Part shown: piece after piece, positions 49,791 through 58,724 of the stretch | How the letters are laid out: each line of letters opens with the position of its first letter | Numbering within the stretch: position 1 is the stretch's first letter | Origin: JBDKLC01 sp040384865 | Lineage (GTDB): Bacteria > Patescibacteriota > Minisyncoccia > Phycocordibacterales > CAIZLB01 | DNA: 64,000 bases | Direction: 5' to 3' | Assembly (NCBI GenBank): GCA_040384865.1 | Contig: JAZKIM010000004.1 | Coordinates: forward strand, 1-64,000 | Notes under the pieces: generated by a model | What the model saw: the letters and a program-made list of their open reading frames with translations, nothing else | Databases searched by the model: none | Told to the model about the DNA's origin: nothing | Made by a program: the position numbers and the translations under genes

Positions 49791-51005
49791 ATGAAATTTT
49801 CATATACAGCAAAAAAAGCATCAGGTGAGGAATATAAATCGATTATTGAGGCTGCCGACAAAAGCGACTTTTTTCATGAACTCCGAAAGATGGGTGACAC
49901 ACCTATCGCCTTTAGTGAGGCAAAGGAATCTCGAGGTTTCAATATTGAAATCAATCTTGATTTCTTGAAACGGGTGAAACCTATGGATAAAATTATTTTT
50001 GCTCGAAATATCAGCGGCATGCTCGATGCTGGTTTGTCATTATCCCGAGCACTCAGTGTTATCGAAAGGCAGACGAAAAACAAAAAGTTGAAAGAAATAT
50101 ATAAGAATATCAACGCTGGTATTAGTGGAGGAAAGACATTTCATGAATCGCTCGCCACGGAGCCAAAAGTGTTTTCAACTTTGTTTATATCGATGGTAAA
50201 AGCAGGTGAAGAGGGGGGAACACTGGCCGAGTCTTTGAAGCATCTTGCTTCCCAAATGGAAAAAACCTATCAAATTCAGAAGAAGGTGAAGGGAGCAATG
50301 ATTTATCCTGGAGTTATTCTCGCGGTCATGGTTCTTATCGGAGTATTGATGATGGTGGTGGTAGTTCCCAATTTGGCAAAAACATTCAAGGAATTAAAAA
50401 CACCTTTGCCAACAAGTACAAAGATTGTGATAGGGCTGTCCGACTTTGCGTCAAATCATTATATTTTACTTATTCTGATTATCGCGGCGCTTGGTGCCGC
50501 CTTCTATTACGGCATTCGTACAAGGATTGGAAAAAAGATATTGGATTTTACCTCAATTCGAATTCCTATCATCGGCACTATTATTAAAGAATCAAACTCA
50601 GCTCAAACTACTCGTACTCTTTCGTCACTACTATCGTCAGGGGTTGATTTGGTGACCGCTGTACATATTACGGGGGAAGTAATGCAGAATTTTTATTATA
50701 AGGAAGTACTCATGCGAACGGAAAAGATCGTAGAAATAGGCTCACCCCTTTCTACAATATTCGTTCAGGAAGAAAAATTATATCCAATATTTGTCGGCGA
50801 GATGATGAGTGTTGGAGAGGAAACAGGGAAGCTCTCCTCTATGCTTATGGGCGTCGCAAGTTTCTATGAAAATGAAGTGGAGCAAAAGACAAAAGATATG
50901 TCGACTATTGTTGAGCCATTTCTAATGGTAATGATTGGTGCTGGTGTCGGTTTCTTTGCCATATCAATGATCACCCCGATGTATTCGGTGATGAATAATA
51001 TATAA
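49791..51005 (+). CDS. pilC: Type IV pilus inner-membrane platform protein PilC
   Basis: 404 residues of the GspF/PilC family with two repeated GspF domains: KPMDKIIFARNISGMLDAGLSLSRALSVIE and the C-terminal repeat ESNSAQTTRTLSSLLSSGVDLVTAVHI. Membrane segments near 170-195 (AVMVLIGVLMMVVVVPNL), 215-235 and 380-400. It couples PilB to the pilus. 19 bases downstream of pilB. Confidence 0.95.
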   Translation: MKFSYTAKKASGEEYKSIIEAADKSDFFHELRKMGDTPIAFSEAKESRGFNIEINLDFLKRVKPMDKIIFARNISGMLDAGLSLSRALSVIERQTKNKKLKEIYKNINAGISGGKTFHESLATEPKVFSTLFISMVKAGEEGGTLAESLKHLASQMEKTYQIQKKVKGAMIYPGVILAVMVLIGVLMMVVVVPNLAKTFKELKTPLPTSTKIVIGLSDFASNHYILLILIIAALGAAFYYGIRTRIGKKILDFTSIRIPIIGTIIKESNSAQTTRTLSSLLSSGVDLVTAVHITGEVMQNFYYKEVLMRTEKIVEIGSPLSTIFVQEEKLYPIFVGEMMSVGEETGKLSSMLMGVASFYENEVEQKTKDMSTIVEPFLMVMIGAGVGFFAISMITPMYSVMNNI

Positions 51006-51006
51006 T

Positions 51007-51477
51007 ATGAAGCAGCAGTTCTTAAAAAAAAGAGGGTTCAGTCTGATCGAGCTGGTTATTATTATTGGTATGACAGCGATTATCGGCACCATGACACTGT
51101 TTGCATTTAGAGGATTTTCAGATTATCAAATTCTTGATAAACAAACCGATACCATCCAGTCATATATTGATAAGGCGAGGGTGGAGGCGATGAATTCAAA
51201 AAGTTTTTCAAATTTTGGCATTCGTTTTGCAACCTCGACGATCACGTTGTTTCAAGGGTCAACGTATGCGGCATCAACGTCTAATTTTTCTTATAACTTT
51301 CCATCGAGTGTGCAAATTTCATCAATCCTGCTTACTGGAGGAGTAACAGACATTTATTTTAAAAATGTCACAGGTGAACCGAATGCCACAGGCACCATTA
51401 CTCTCCGTCTTGCTAGTACACCCAGTAGTACAAAATCCATAATAATTTATGGAACAGGACTTTCAGAAGTTCGCTAA
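51007..51477 (+). CDS. Type IV prepilin-like protein (GspH/PilE-like)
   Basis: 156 residues. Prepilin leader and hydrophobic stem: short basic N-terminus then GFSLIELVIIIGMTAIIG (Gly before Phe is the peptidase cleavage site, Glu at +5). The rest is a small strand-rich head. Only one base separates it from pilC. Candidate major or minor pilin. Confidence 0.85.
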   Translation: MKQQFLKKRGFSLIELVIIIGMTAIIGTMTLFAFRGFSDYQILDKQTDTIQSYIDKARVEAMNSKSFSNFGIRFATSTITLFQGSTYAASTSNFSYNFPSSVQISSILLTGGVTDIYFKNVTGEPNATGTITLRLASTPSSTKSIIIYGTGLSEVR

Positions 51478-51483
51478 ATATAT

Positions 51484-51984
51484 ATGCATATAAAAAGTTC
51501 ACGACATAAAAATCAAAGAGGAATGAGTTTAGTTGAGGTGATTATCGCTGCCGCCATCATTGGCAGCTCGGTGGTATTCATTATGGGTGTTTACAGTGGT
51601 CTTTCGAAGCTGTCGTTTCGGAATACAGCTCGTATCCAGTCAGCCATGCTCGCTGAAGAGGGAGTTGTGGCTGTAAAGACGATGAGGGATGCCGGTTGGA
51701 GCTCTCAGATTGCCTCGTTGACGATGGAAACACCTTATAGATTATATTGGACAGGGTCGGCGTGGAGAGCAACTACATCACCCGCTATAATAGACAATCA
51801 ATTTGATCGTACCTTCGTGCTTTCTTCTGTTTCTCGCGACAATACGAGTGCTGATATTGTGACGAGTGGCGGCACGGTTGATGTAAATTCAAGAAAGGTC
51901 ACGGTTAATGTTGCTTATCAGGATAATGGCGCTACAACGACAAAGTCTTTAGAGTCATACATATTTAATATATTCAATAATTGA
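51484..51984 (+). CDS. Type IV prepilin-like protein (PilV/GspI-like)
   Basis: 166 residues with the cleavage motif GMSLVEVIIAAAIIGSSVVF after a basic leader (HIKSSRHKNQR). The globular head includes DAGWSSQIA and two beta-rich segments. It overlaps the next gene by 4 bases. A minor pilin by family pattern. Confidence 0.83.
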   Translation: MHIKSSRHKNQRGMSLVEVIIAAAIIGSSVVFIMGVYSGLSKLSFRNTARIQSAMLAEEGVVAVKTMRDAGWSSQIASLTMETPYRLYWTGSAWRATTSPAIIDNQFDRTFVLSSVSRDNTSADIVTSGGTVDVNSRKVTVNVAYQDNGATTTKSLESYIFNIFNN

Positions 51985-52538
51985 TTTATATGAAAACTCT
52001 TTTTAATAAAAAGGTTAGCGGTAAAAGTAATGTACGAAGGACAAAAGGTTTTTCTCTTGTCGAGGTATTGATTTATCTTTTTCTATTAACGATATTACTT
52101 GGAACTATAATAAACTCTACTTTGCTTCTTGCTAGAAGCTATCGAAGTGTGAAGGCTGTTCGGTCAATTGAAAGTTCAGCTATTTCTTCAATGGACGGGA
52201 TGCTAAGAGAAGTAAGGAACGCAGCGAGTATTAATATTGGCTCAAGTAACTTAAATATAAACCCAGGGATATTGGCCCTCAACACTACAAATGCCTCTGG
52301 AAGCTTACAAACACTTCGATTCTATCTCTCAGGCGGCAAGGTTATGATGGATCGCGACGGGATAAACGTCGGGCAGTTAACTTTCTCAGATTCGAATGTT
52401 ACAGGACTGGTATTTCGTTCTATAGTAGCTACTACATCAGAAGCTATCAAAATAGAGATGCTTATTGAAAGCGGCACATCTACTGCATTTATCTCAAGAA
52501 ATTTCTATGGGACAGCGATTTTAAGAAGTTCATATTAA
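51981..52538 (+). CDS. Type IV prepilin-like protein (PilW/GspJ-like)
   Basis: 185 residues. Longer basic leader (MKTLFNKKVSGKSNVRRTKG) then GFSLVEVLIYLFLLTILLG. Head contains a MDGMLREVRNAASI helix typical of PilW-like minor pilins. ATG at 51990 (MKTL) is the likelier start than the one at 51981, which overlaps the upstream gene. Confidence 0.82.
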   Translation: MIYMKTLFNKKVSGKSNVRRTKGFSLVEVLIYLFLLTILLGTIINSTLLLARSYRSVKAVRSIESSAISSMDGMLREVRNAASINIGSSNLNINPGILALNTTNASGSLQTLRFYLSGGKVMMDRDGINVGQLTFSDSNVTGLVFRSIVATTSEAIKIEMLIESGTSTAFISRNFYGTAILRSSY

Positions 52539-52548
52539 TAATTTATAT

Positions 52549-54321
52549 ATGAAAACAAAACTGACAAAACAAGGTGGACAAGCGATGATAGTTGCCGTTA
52601 TTTTCTTTCTCGGCATTTCATTGGTTTTTATGGCTGCAGTAGCAACGCCAGTTGCTAATCAAATTCGTGGAGCTTCTGGATTTATACAGTCAAAACAGGG
52701 ATATGTTTTAGCAGAGTCTTCGGTTGAGGATATTGTTTATCGTTTGAATACCGGGAAGACAGTAGGTTCTTCTGTGGACGGGTCTTTTAATGGGGTGGAA
52801 GCTTTGACTACTATCACTAATATTTCTTCGACAGTCAAAAGGATTCTAACGATTGTAACTGCGGGTGATTATATAAGAAAAATGCAGGCTGATGTATCCT
52901 TAGGAACTGGTATCGCTTTCAACTACGGGCTTCAGGCTGGAAATGGCGGGGTATTTATGAGCGGAAACTCTACCATAAATGGAAATATTTATTCTAATGG
53001 AGATATAGACGCTGCAAACGCTACGATTACAGGCACTGCAGTGGCTGCCGACAGTGCCGCTTTGGTTGCTGATCAATCAAATGATACACCTACTGTTCCT
53101 TTAAATTCCATCACTTTCCGAAATGTTTCTGCAGCACAGGATTTTGCTCAGAGTTTTCAGGTATCAACTAGCTCACCGATAAATAAGGTTCAGTTTTATA
53201 TAAAAAAAGTAGGAACACCATCGAACGCTTCTGTTCGTCTGGTTGCAGATAATGGTGGTTCCCCTAGTACTACAGGAATCTCTATCGGGTCGGTTTCATT
53301 GCTTTCTAGCCAGGTAAGTACTAATTATGGATGGGTGGAGGTGGTGTTTCCAGAAAATCCTTCCCTCATACCCGATACCACCTATTGGCTCGTTTTGGAT
53401 AACAGCACTCAAAGTTCCTCTGAGTATTATGTAATTGGTGGTAATGCTGGATATGGTTTAGGCGAAGCAAAGACTGGTGCATATTCGGGTGTCTGGGTAG
53501 CAAATAGTTATGATGGATATTTCAGATTGTATCTCGGAGGAATTACTTCAATGATCGGAGGAGGGTCGTCCGCTGGGTCATTAACGATTGGCCAAGGAGG
53601 TGTTGGGGATGCTTGGGCTTCAACAATAAGCGGCGTTAGTGTTGCCGGAAACCTATATTGCACTACAGGAACAGATAATAACAAAGCTTGTAATACCTCT
53701 CATGGATCCCCGTCGCCGCAACCTCTTCCTTTTTCAGAGGCAAATTTTCAGGATTGGAAAAATGAAGCTGCGTCTGGGGGTGTGATATCTGGAGATTACA
53801 GTGTGGGTTCAGGAGGAGCAACACTTGGCCCAAAGAAGATCACCGGAGATCTTACAATAAACGGTGGCGGCACACTTACACTAACCGGAACTATTTGGGT
53901 TCAAGGAACAGTTACTGTAAATGGTGGAGGAAGAATGATTTTACCATCAAATTTTGCAGATAATAGCGGGACAGTTATTTCAGATAGTATTGTGAGTATT
54001 TCAGGAGGAGGTTCTGCAGGTTCAGGCTCTGCAGGCAGCTATTTATTCATAGTTTCAACAAGTAAGTGTCCAGATGACGTTGGCTGTTCGGGAAGTAGTG
54101 CCGTAAACATCAGCGGTGGCGCTGGTGCTATTGCTGTAAATGCCCAATCAGGAGGTGTTGATTTAGGAGGAGGTGCTCAAATAAAGGCGGCTGTGGGCAA
54201 TATTGTAACAATATCTGGAGGCAGTGTCGTCACTTATGACTCAGGGCTCGCTAGCCCAAGTTTTCAGAATGGTCCGTCGGGAAGCTATCTTCTTTCTAAC
54301 TGGATAGAGCTTACCAATTAG
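52549..54321 (+). CDS. Large PilX-like pilus protein with a choice-of-anchor-R-like domain
   Basis: 590 residues. N-terminal PilX-like segment (about 8-32): GGQAMIVAVIFFLGISLVFM, with no F/M-E motif, so the peptidase site is atypical. A SRE-like MSGNSTINGNIYSNGDI region follows. Residues about 180-330 (FAQSFQVSTSSPINKVQFYI; SIGSVSLLSSQVSTNYGWVEVVF; TTYWLVLDNS) match the choice-of-anchor R fold seen in surface proteins. The end is Gly/Ser rich with repeats like SGGGSAGSGSAG. A likely tip adhesin carried by the pilus. Two Cys (KCPDDVGC) may form a disulfide. Confidence 0.78.
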   Translation: MKTKLTKQGGQAMIVAVIFFLGISLVFMAAVATPVANQIRGASGFIQSKQGYVLAESSVEDIVYRLNTGKTVGSSVDGSFNGVEALTTITNISSTVKRILTIVTAGDYIRKMQADVSLGTGIAFNYGLQAGNGGVFMSGNSTINGNIYSNGDIDAANATITGTAVAADSAALVADQSNDTPTVPLNSITFRNVSAAQDFAQSFQVSTSSPINKVQFYIKKVGTPSNASVRLVADNGGSPSTTGISIGSVSLLSSQVSTNYGWVEVVFPENPSLIPDTTYWLVLDNSTQSSSEYYVIGGNAGYGLGEAKTGAYSGVWVANSYDGYFRLYLGGITSMIGGGSSAGSLTIGQGGVGDAWASTISGVSVAGNLYCTTGTDNNKACNTSHGSPSPQPLPFSEANFQDWKNEAASGGVISGDYSVGSGGATLGPKKITGDLTINGGGTLTLTGTIWVQGTVTVNGGGRMILPSNFADNSGTVISDSIVSISGGGSAGSGSAGSYLFIVSTSKCPDDVGCSGSSAVNISGGAGAIAVNAQSGGVDLGGGAQIKAAVGNIVTISGGSVVTYDSGLASPSFQNGPSGSYLLSNWIELTN

Positions 54322-54336
54322 TTTTGGACAAAAATT

Positions 54337-54360
54337 CCCGCCCGCCCGGCGGGTTTTTTT
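54337..54360 (+). terminator. Intrinsic terminator after the pilus operon
   Basis: 6-bp GC stem (54337-54342 with 54348-54353) and a 7-T run. The next gene's -10 begins right after it. Confidence 0.85.
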
Positions 54361-54368
54361 GTTATAAT
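54360..54368 (+). promoter_or_regulatory. Extended -10 promoter of tpiA-pgk
   Basis: TGTTATAAT, starting at the last T of the preceding terminator; ATG at 54383 is 14 bases on. Confidence 0.6.
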
Positions 54369-54382
54369 ACCCGGCATACTCT

Positions 54383-55306
54383 ATGAAGAAAAATAAACGA
54401 CCCTTAATTATTGGCAACTGGAAGACGAATCCTGCAAGTTTTGATAGAGCCAAAGAAAGGTTTAGAGCTATCAAACAGTCAGCGGCGGAACATTCAAGCA
54501 TTGATGTTGTCATTTGTCCTCCCTTTCCATATATTTCAGCATTGTCAGGTCTTATAAACACAAAGAATATCTTAGTCGGGGCTCAGGATCTTTCTGTCTA
54601 CAGTGAAGGATCAAAAACTGGTGAGGTCAGTGCTCATATGATTGAATCATCAGGCGCTTCCGCTGTTATCATTGGTCATTCAGAGAGGAGGGCTATGGGT
54701 GAAACGGATACTGTTGTTGCTGCAAAGATGGGCCAAGCGCTGAAGACAGGTATGCAAGTCATTCTTTGTGTCGGTGAAACAGATCGAGACAATGATGGTA
54801 AATATCTTGGAGTGATAAAGAACCAATTGAAGGAAGCTCTCACCACAATCGAACGTCCACAGTTCAAGCAAATCATAGTTGCATATGAACCAGTGTGGGC
54901 AATTGGCAGAAAAGATAATGTAGCAATTACTTCGCACGATCTTCATCAGATGGTTATTTATATAAAAAAGCTTTTTACGGAATGGTGGAGCGATACGATC
55001 GCTTCAATTGTTCCGATATTGTATGGTGGTTCAGTTACTGCCGAGAACGCACAAGACATTATGTGGAACGGAATGGTAGATGGATTGTTGGTTGGTCGTG
55101 CTAGTTGGGAAGTAGAAACTTTCGGACCGTTACTCGGAGCTGTCGATTCGCGACAAAAATCAACAATAAAGCTGACGACAAAGAAACCCCGAGAGGATGC
55201 ACGAAAGGAGGCACAGCTGAAGGCAAAGAAGATTTTAAAGAAGACTGTTGTAAAAAAGGTAATAAAGAAAAAAACAAAGCGAGCTTCAAAGAAAGGTAAG
55301 CGATAG
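54383..55306 (+). CDS. tpiA: Triose-phosphate isomerase with basic C-terminal tail
   Basis: 307 residues, about 50 longer than usual. Glycolytic isomerase of DHAP and GAP. Catalytic Lys in IIGNWKTN, electrophilic His in VIIGHSERRAMG, base Glu in VAYEPVWAIG and phosphate-binding YGGSV and DGLLVGRAS are all present. From about 255 the sequence becomes KKPREDARKEAQLKAKKILKKTVVKK..., a Lys-rich tail unlike normal TPI. Overlaps no gene; pgk follows in 8 bases. Confidence 0.95.
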   Translation: MKKNKRPLIIGNWKTNPASFDRAKERFRAIKQSAAEHSSIDVVICPPFPYISALSGLINTKNILVGAQDLSVYSEGSKTGEVSAHMIESSGASAVIIGHSERRAMGETDTVVAAKMGQALKTGMQVILCVGETDRDNDGKYLGVIKNQLKEALTTIERPQFKQIIVAYEPVWAIGRKDNVAITSHDLHQMVIYIKKLFTEWWSDTIASIVPILYGGSVTAENAQDIMWNGMVDGLLVGRASWEVETFGPLLGAVDSRQKSTIKLTTKKPREDARKEAQLKAKKILKKTVVKKVIKKKTKRASKKGKR

Positions 55307-55314
55307 AAATACAT

Positions 55315-56460
55315 ATGAATATTAAATCAATCAAAGAGATGGGGGATATAAAAGGAAAAAAGGTAATTGTTCGATTCGATTTTAATGTACCAATTCAGGA
55401 CGGAAAAGTGGTTGATGATTTACGCATCAAAAAAAGCTTGCAAACATTGAGTTTCCTGAGAAATGCTGGAGCAAAAACAATCATCATTTCACACATCGAG
55501 GCAAAAGACGGTTCCACCATCACGCTTGAGCCTGTCGCTGATTATCTTAAAATACTTGCACCTTTAAATTTTGTTAAAGATTTTCTCAACAAAGATATTG
55601 CCTCTGTAGCTGTCGATGCGATGAATAATGGTGACGTGGTTTTGTTTGAAAATCTTCGCCTTAGTAAGGGAGAAAAGAAAAATGATCTCGACTTCTCTGC
55701 ATATCTTGCCAGCTTTGGTGATATGTATGTCAATGACGCATTTTCGGTGTCCCATCGAGAACATGCCTCTGTCGTTGGAGTTCCAAAGCTTTTACCACAT
55801 TACGCCGGCTTTAATTTGATTGAAGAAATAGAAAATTTGAATTCTGTTGCTAACCCAGAACGGCCTTTTTTGTTTATTCTTGGCGGTGCGAAGTTTGAAA
55901 CAAAAATGCCACTTATTCAGAAATTTATTGATAAGGCAGATTCTATTTTTGTTGGTGGTGCGTTGATGAATAACTTTTTTAAGGAGCAAGGACTTAATGT
56001 CGGTAAGTCTCTCGTATCGGAAGGAACTTTTAATCTTGTTGAGTTGTCAAAAAGTCCGAAAGTGATTTTACCAATTGACGTGGTGGTAAAAACAGTCGAT
56101 GGTAGTAGTCATGTTAAGTTTGTTCAGGAGGTTTCTGATACTGATTGGATTGTCGATGTCGGCCCTGCATCTGTAGAAAAGTTAGCTCCAGTCATTTTCG
56201 GTGCAAAATTAATTTTATGGAACGGACCGATGGGAAATTATGAAGAAGGATTCAAGGGCCAAACTTTGGGTATTGCAAAGTTAATTGTGGATTCAGGTGT
56301 GAACGCTGTTCTTGGAGGGGGAGACACCACGGCTGCTGTTGCAAGTCTAGGCCTTGATGGTGATTCAGATCGAAATACTATTTTTGTTTCTACAGGTGGT
56401 GGCGCAATGTTGGAGTATCTCTTGAACGAGACGTTGCCGGGGATTGATGCGTTGAAGTAA
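55315..56460 (+). CDS. pgk: Phosphoglycerate kinase
   Basis: 381 residues. Transfers phosphate from 1,3-bisphosphoglycerate to ADP. Substrate site VRFDFNVPIQDGKVVDDLRI, then LLFENLR-type VVLFENLRLSKGEKKND and FSVSHREHASVVGVP; nucleotide site ILGGAKFETKMPLI, LWNGPMGNYE and AVLGGGDTTAAV, with STGGGAMLEYL at the end. Slightly shorter than E. coli PGK (387 residues) but complete. Co-transcribed with tpiA. Confidence 0.96.
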   Translation: MNIKSIKEMGDIKGKKVIVRFDFNVPIQDGKVVDDLRIKKSLQTLSFLRNAGAKTIIISHIEAKDGSTITLEPVADYLKILAPLNFVKDFLNKDIASVAVDAMNNGDVVLFENLRLSKGEKKNDLDFSAYLASFGDMYVNDAFSVSHREHASVVGVPKLLPHYAGFNLIEEIENLNSVANPERPFLFILGGAKFETKMPLIQKFIDKADSIFVGGALMNNFFKEQGLNVGKSLVSEGTFNLVELSKSPKVILPIDVVVKTVDGSSHVKFVQEVSDTDWIVDVGPASVEKLAPVIFGAKLILWNGPMGNYEEGFKGQTLGIAKLIVDSGVNAVLGGGDTTAAVASLGLDGDSDRNTIFVSTGGGAMLEYLLNETLPGIDALK

Positions 56461-56520
56461 TTCGATATAAAAGAAGAACCATTCGAAAATTAAAGAGTAG
56501 ATTGAGAGGCCGTCTTTGGC

Positions 56521-56951
56521 TTATTCTAGTGCCTTCTTTATTTTTCCTTGTACTACCTCAATTTCTCCCTCTTTATATGGCTTATGTCCCCAATGTTTAT
56601 ATCCATCTTCGTTGTAACGAGGGATGACATGAAAGTGTGCGTGAGGTACTTCCTGGCCGGCTGCTGATTCGTTGTTCATGGCGATATTGATACGTCGGCG
56701 TCCACACCGTTCTTTATAGCAAGAGCCATTTTTTGGGCGGTTATGATCATTCGACAGAGGGTTTCACTGGGTGTGCCATAAATGTTTTCGAAATGGTCTT
56801 TTGGAATAACAAGCGTGTGGCCGTGATTGTTTGGGCTGATATCTAAAAAAGCCACAGTTTCATCATCCTCATAAACCTTGAAGGCTGGGATTTTACCTGC
56901 AACAATACCGCAAAATATGCAATTTTCGTCGATTTGGTGCTCTGTTTTCAT
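56521..56951 (-). pseudogene. HIT-family hydrolase, frameshifted
   Basis: Reading from ATG 56951: CIFCGIVAGKIPAF, FLDISPNNHGHTLVIPKDHFENI and MALAIKNGVDAD fit a HIT protein, but the frame ends at a stop after ADVSISP. The neighbouring frame continues from the same point with INIAMNNESAAGQEVPHAHFHVIPRYN, the missing histidine triad (HAHFHV), and ends at a stop at 56521. One base is missing near 56692-56695. A whole gene would be 143 residues, the normal size. It may be a sequencing error or a real broken gene. Confidence 0.9.
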
Positions 56952-56988
56952 ATAAATTATATCTTTGATTGTATGCTAAAATCATCGA
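56952..56988. promoter_or_regulatory. Divergent promoters between the HIT gene and recJ
   Basis: 37 bases hold both -10 elements: TATAAT on the minus strand (56956-56961), 4 bases before the HIT ATG, and TGCTAAAAT on the plus strand (56974-56982), 6 bases before the recJ ATG. Both mRNAs would be leaderless or nearly so. Confidence 0.6.
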
Positions 56989-58713
56989 ATGGCAAATTAC
57001 TCCGTTCGACCCTGGGAGGGTGACAGTCTTCTCGATCACCTCCTGTTTCATCGGGGAATTACTGACCCGACGGAGCGAGAGGCTTTTCTTTCTCCTGATT
57101 ATGAAAAGGGAATTCATGACCCGATGATGTTTGCGGATATTAAGCCTGCTATTAAGCGAATCCGTAAGGCGATTAAGGATGGCGAACGAATAGCAATTTT
57201 TAGTGATTTTGATGCAGATGGTCTTCCGGGCGCTACTATTCTCCACGATTTCTTTAAGAAGATTTCATATTTAAATTTTGAAAACTATATTCCACATCGC
57301 CACCTTGAAGGATTTGGTTTGAACAATGAGGCTATTGATAAGATGCATGATCGTGGTACGAATCTCATCATTACCATAGATTGCGGTATCACTGACGTTG
57401 AGAAAGTTGATTACGCAAACTCACTCGGTATTGATGTAATTATTACTGATCACCATCTGCCGGGTGTCCAATTGCCGAAGGCGCTTGCTGTTATCGATCC
57501 AAAACGAGAAGACTGCAAGTATGCGGAAAAGATGCTGTGTGGTTCGGGTGTAATATTTAAAGTGATTCAAGCCTTGTTGATCGATGACCGTTCTCGGTCA
57601 GAAAAAGATCAGATGTTTAGCGCTGCAAAAATTGGTTGGGAAAAATGGCTCTTGGATATGGTTGGTCTTGCAACTCTTTCAGATATGGTGCCACTTCGTG
57701 GCGAGAATCGGGTGTTTGCACATTTTGGTCTTCGTGTTTTACGAAAGAGTCCACGTCTCGGTATCATGAAGCTTTTACATTCACTTGGTGTGAAGCAGGA
57801 GACTTTAGTCGAAGATGATATTGGTTTTTTAATCACTCCACGCATTAATGCTGCGTCTCGAATGGCTGATCCAGTGGACGCATTTAAGATGCTGACAGCC
57901 GCTACAGACGAAGAGGCAGATATTGCAGTGCGACATTTGAATAAACTGAATGATGAAAGAAAAGGCACGGTGGCAGCTATGATAAAGGAAATAAAAAAGA
58001 AGGTTGAAGAGCGTAGTCTCCAAGATCGGCCTGTGCTTGCTCTCGGCAACCCTAATTGGAAGCCTGCTTTACTTGGCCTTGCGGCTACTTCACTTGTAAG
58101 AGACTATGGCCGTCCTGTGTTTTTATGGGGAAGAGATGAGAATGGAGTGCTCAAAGGGTCGTGTCGTTCTGATGGCGCGGCGGATATTGTTGAGCTCATG
58201 CGCTCGCTCGACCCAAAGATATTCATTGATAAAGGTGGGCATAAAATGGCCGGCGGCTTTTCTTTGTCAAATGAGTATGTTCATTTATTTGCCGATGCAC
58301 TTTGCGAGAGTTATGCTGCTGTTGCGGCACAGCAGAAGGCTAATATTGAGGCGGGAATTATTATTGAAACATTTGTTGATGCCGTGCTTGATCCTCAAGA
58401 TATTACCTGGGAGACATATTCTCATATTGAAAAGCTCGCTCCTTTTGGTGAGGCAAACCCAAAACCTCTTTTTATGATCAAACAGGCCCCTCTTACTGGC
58501 ATCAAAATGTTTGGTAAAACAGGAAATCATCTGGAAGTGAATTTTAGCGGCGCTCGTGGTAAGAAGGTTTCTGCCATACAGTTCTTTTGCGAGCCAACGG
58601 AAAAGTTGAATGCTTTGAAGGCAGGTGACGCTGTCAGTTTAGTAGTTACTATGGAAAAATCTGTATTTAGAAATTTCCCGGAGCTTCGATTAAGGATTGT
58701 TGATATACTGTAA
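56989..58713 (+). CDS. recJ: Single-stranded-DNA-specific exonuclease RecJ
   Basis: 574 residues. DHH phosphoesterase motifs: IAIFSDFDADGLPGATIL (metal Asp of motif I), LIITIDCGITDVE, and IITDHHLPG (DHH). DHHA1 domain later with GGHKMAGGFSL. A C-terminal OB-like region (EKLAPFGEANPKPLF) finishes. It is a 5'-3' single-strand exonuclease in recombination and repair. Length matches bacterial RecJ. Extended -10 just upstream; RNase HI follows in 11 bases. Confidence 0.95.
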   Translation: MANYSVRPWEGDSLLDHLLFHRGITDPTEREAFLSPDYEKGIHDPMMFADIKPAIKRIRKAIKDGERIAIFSDFDADGLPGATILHDFFKKISYLNFENYIPHRHLEGFGLNNEAIDKMHDRGTNLIITIDCGITDVEKVDYANSLGIDVIITDHHLPGVQLPKALAVIDPKREDCKYAEKMLCGSGVIFKVIQALLIDDRSRSEKDQMFSAAKIGWEKWLLDMVGLATLSDMVPLRGENRVFAHFGLRVLRKSPRLGIMKLLHSLGVKQETLVEDDIGFLITPRINAASRMADPVDAFKMLTAATDEEADIAVRHLNKLNDERKGTVAAMIKEIKKKVEERSLQDRPVLALGNPNWKPALLGLAATSLVRDYGRPVFLWGRDENGVLKGSCRSDGAADIVELMRSLDPKIFIDKGGHKMAGGFSLSNEYVHLFADALCESYAAVAAQQKANIEAGIIIETFVDAVLDPQDITWETYSHIEKLAPFGEANPKPLFMIKQAPLTGIKMFGKTGNHLEVNFSGARGKKVSAIQFFCEPTEKLNALKAGDAVSLVVTMEKSVFRNFPELRLRIVDIL

Positions 58714-58724
58714 TCCAACTATTT

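Noticed and set aside
51581..51772. Antisense short frames in the pilin genes
   Set aside because: They overlap clear prepilin signatures on the other strand.
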